Shown: in pieces, positions 5,454 to 6,612 of the stretch
How the letters are laid out: each line of letters starts with the position of its first letter
Numbering within the stretch: the first letter of the stretch is position 1
Assembly (NCBI GenBank): GCA_964547515.1
Contig: CAZJOA010000143.1
Span: forward strand, 1-6,612
Length of the DNA: 6,612 nt
Reading direction: 5' to 3'
Source of the DNA: UBA11524 sp964547515
GTDB lineage: Bacteria > Bacillota > Clostridia > Christensenellales > Aristaeellaceae
Translations under genes and position numbers: made by a program
Notes under the pieces: model-generated
Databases searched by the model: none
Told to the model about the DNA's origin: nothing
What the model saw: the letters and a program-made list of their open reading frames with translations, nothing else

Positions 5454-6612
5454 TCAGCCCTTGGTGATGGCGCCGAACTTGCACTTCTCCATACAGGTGC
5501 CGCACTTGAGGCACTTGGAGTTGTCGATCACATGGGGCTCGCGAACCTTGCCGCTGATGCAGTCAGCCGGGCAGTTGCGTGCGCACAGCGTGCAGCCCTT
5601 GCACTTGTCGGGATCGATCTTGAAGTTCAGCAGCGCCTTGCACTGTCCCGCGGGGCAGCGATGCTCGTAGATGTGCGCCTCATACTCGTGGCGATAGTAC
5701 TTCAGGGTGGACAGGATGGGGTTGGGGGCAGACTGACCCAGGCCGCACAGCGCGGTGGTCTTGATGGTCTTGGCCAGCTCCTCCAGCTTCTCGATGTCGC
5801 CGTCCTGACCCTTGCCGGCCACGATGCGCTCCAGGATCTCCAGCATGCGCTTGGTGCCGATACGGCAGGGCGCGCACTTGCCGCAGCTCTCGTCCACGGT
5901 GAAGTCCAGGAAGAAGCGGGCGATGTCCACCATGCAGTTGTCCTCGTCCATGATGATCATACCGCCGGAGCCCATCATGGAGCCGGCCGCGATCAGGTTG
6001 TCATAGTCCACGGGAGTATCCAGCATGGAGGCCGGCAGACAGCCGCCGGAGGGGCCGCCAGTCTGAACCGCCTTGAAGGCCTTGTCGTGCGGAATGCCGC
6101 CGCCGATGTCATAGATGATCTCGCGCAGCGTGGTGCCCATCGGCACCTCGACCAGGCCGGTGTTGTTGATCTTGCCGCCCAGCGCGAAGACCTTGGTGCC
6201 CTTGGAGCCTTCGGTGCCCATGGCAGCATAGGCCTCAGCACCGTGGTTGATGATCCAGCACACGTTGGCGTAGGTCTCAACGTTGTTGAGGATGGTGGGC
6301 TTGCCGAAGAGACCCTTCACTGCGGGGTAGGGAGGACGGCAGCGAGGCTCGCCACGCTTGCCCTCGATGGAAACCATGAGAGCGGTTTCCTCGCCGCAGA
6401 CGAAGGCACCGGAACCCAGCCGGATATCAATGTCAAAGGAGAAGTCGGTGCCGAAGATGTTCTCGCCCAGGAAGCCGTACTCCCGGGACTGCCGGAGGGC
6501 AATCTGGAGCCGCTCTACAGCAATGGGGTACTCGGCACGGACATAGATGTAACCCTGGGTGGCACCGATGGCGTAACCGGCGATGGTCATAGCCTCCAGC
6601 ACGGAGTGGGGG
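5454..6612 (-). CDS. hndC: NuoF-like flavoprotein subunit of hydrogenase, HndC/HydB type (5' end missing)
   Basis: The frame is open to the right edge; the codons beyond 6602 read PHS before VLEAMTIAGYAIGA, a stretch typical of the NuoF fold. The start is therefore outside the window, and about 385 residues are present of a usual length near 600. The part present holds the FMN/nucleotide region (GSGAFVCGEE then RPPYPA, 6326-6420), then an SLBB-type domain (about 6020-6220). Next is the NuoF 4Fe-4S site ESCGKCAPCRIG (near 5862-5890) with its fourth cysteine in TTALCGLGQ (near 5740-5765). Two C-terminal 4Fe-4S ferredoxin motifs follow: CKGCTLCARNC (5560-5600) and CLKCGTCMEKC (5480-5515). The C-terminal ferredoxin domain separates it from respiratory NuoF and fits HndC/HydB. 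It would oxidise or reduce NAD(P)H and pass electrons to the hydrogenase encoded 25 nt downstream. The missing N-terminal part may include a thioredoxin-like 2Fe-2S domain. HndC versus HydB naming cannot be settled here. Confidence 0.92.
   Translation of the reverse strand, partial: PHSVLEAMTIAGYAIGATQGYIYVRAEYPIAVERLQIALRQSREYGFLGENIFGTDFSFDIDIRLGSGAFVCGEETALMVSIEGKRGEPRCRPPYPAVKGLFGKPTILNNVETYANVCWIINHGAEAYAAMGTEGSKGTKVFALGGKINNTGLVEVPMGTTLREIIYDIGGGIPHDKAFKAVQTGGPSGGCLPASMLDTPVDYDNLIAAGSMMGSGGMIIMDEDNCMVDIARFFLDFTVDESCGKCAPCRIGTKRMLEILERIVAGKGQDGDIEKLEELAKTIKTTALCGLGQSAPNPILSTLKYYRHEYEAHIYEHRCPAGQCKALLNFKIDPDKCKGCTLCARNCPADCISGKVREPHVIDNSKCLKCGTCMEKCKFGAITKG

Noticed and set aside
3683..5467. 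Long plus-strand open frame of 594 codons opposite the hydrogenase gene
   Set aside because: It lies wholly antisense to hndD, which has all its cluster motifs. The translation is His/Gly/Ala/Asp/Leu-rich with no family signature, typical of a shadow frame in GC-rich DNA.

Overview
This window looks like chromosome of an anaerobic Firmicute, probably a GC-rich gut or rumen member of the Clostridia. Evidence for this is the [FeFe]-hydrogenase operon, a secreted protein ending in a type I dockerin, strong AGGAGG-type ribosome binding sites, and GC-rich codon use. I cannot name the genus. No RNA genes, CRISPR array, insertion sequence or phage genes are visible.

Layout, left to right. (1) 11-826, minus: a secreted protein with a signal peptide, Ig-like regions and a C-terminal dockerin, with its own promoter at 848-876. 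(2) 914-2810, plus, divergent from it: a cysteine synthase gene (cysK) and a thioredoxin reductase gene (trxB), 64 bp apart, ending in a strong hairpin terminator at 2815-2851. (3) 2890-3636, minus, convergent with trxB: a small XRE-type repressor-like gene overlapping a four-helix membrane protein gene. Its promoter is overlaid by two adjacent perfect 14-bp palindromes. (4) 3641-6612, minus: the end of a hydrogenase operon. It holds the 3' part of an HndC/HydB-type flavoprotein gene, which runs off the right edge, and a complete HndD/HydA-type [FeFe]-hydrogenase catalytic subunit gene, followed by a terminator at 3641-3676.

How the parts fit. The HndC-type subunit would exchange electrons with NAD(P)H through FMN and iron-sulfur clusters and pass them to the HndD-type subunit, which makes or consumes H2. 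The missing NuoE/HndA-type partner would be expected beyond the right edge. CysK and TrxB serve cysteine supply and thiol redox balance. The XRE/membrane protein pair looks like a self-contained, self-regulated unit packed between two terminators.

I do not see a clearly new system. The observations most worth a second look are the doubled palindromic operator of the XRE gene and a serine at the position of an H-cluster cysteine ligand in the hydrogenase (TSCSPGW instead of TSCCPGW). A leucine in the substrate loop of the cysteine synthase (TSGNLG) ranks third.
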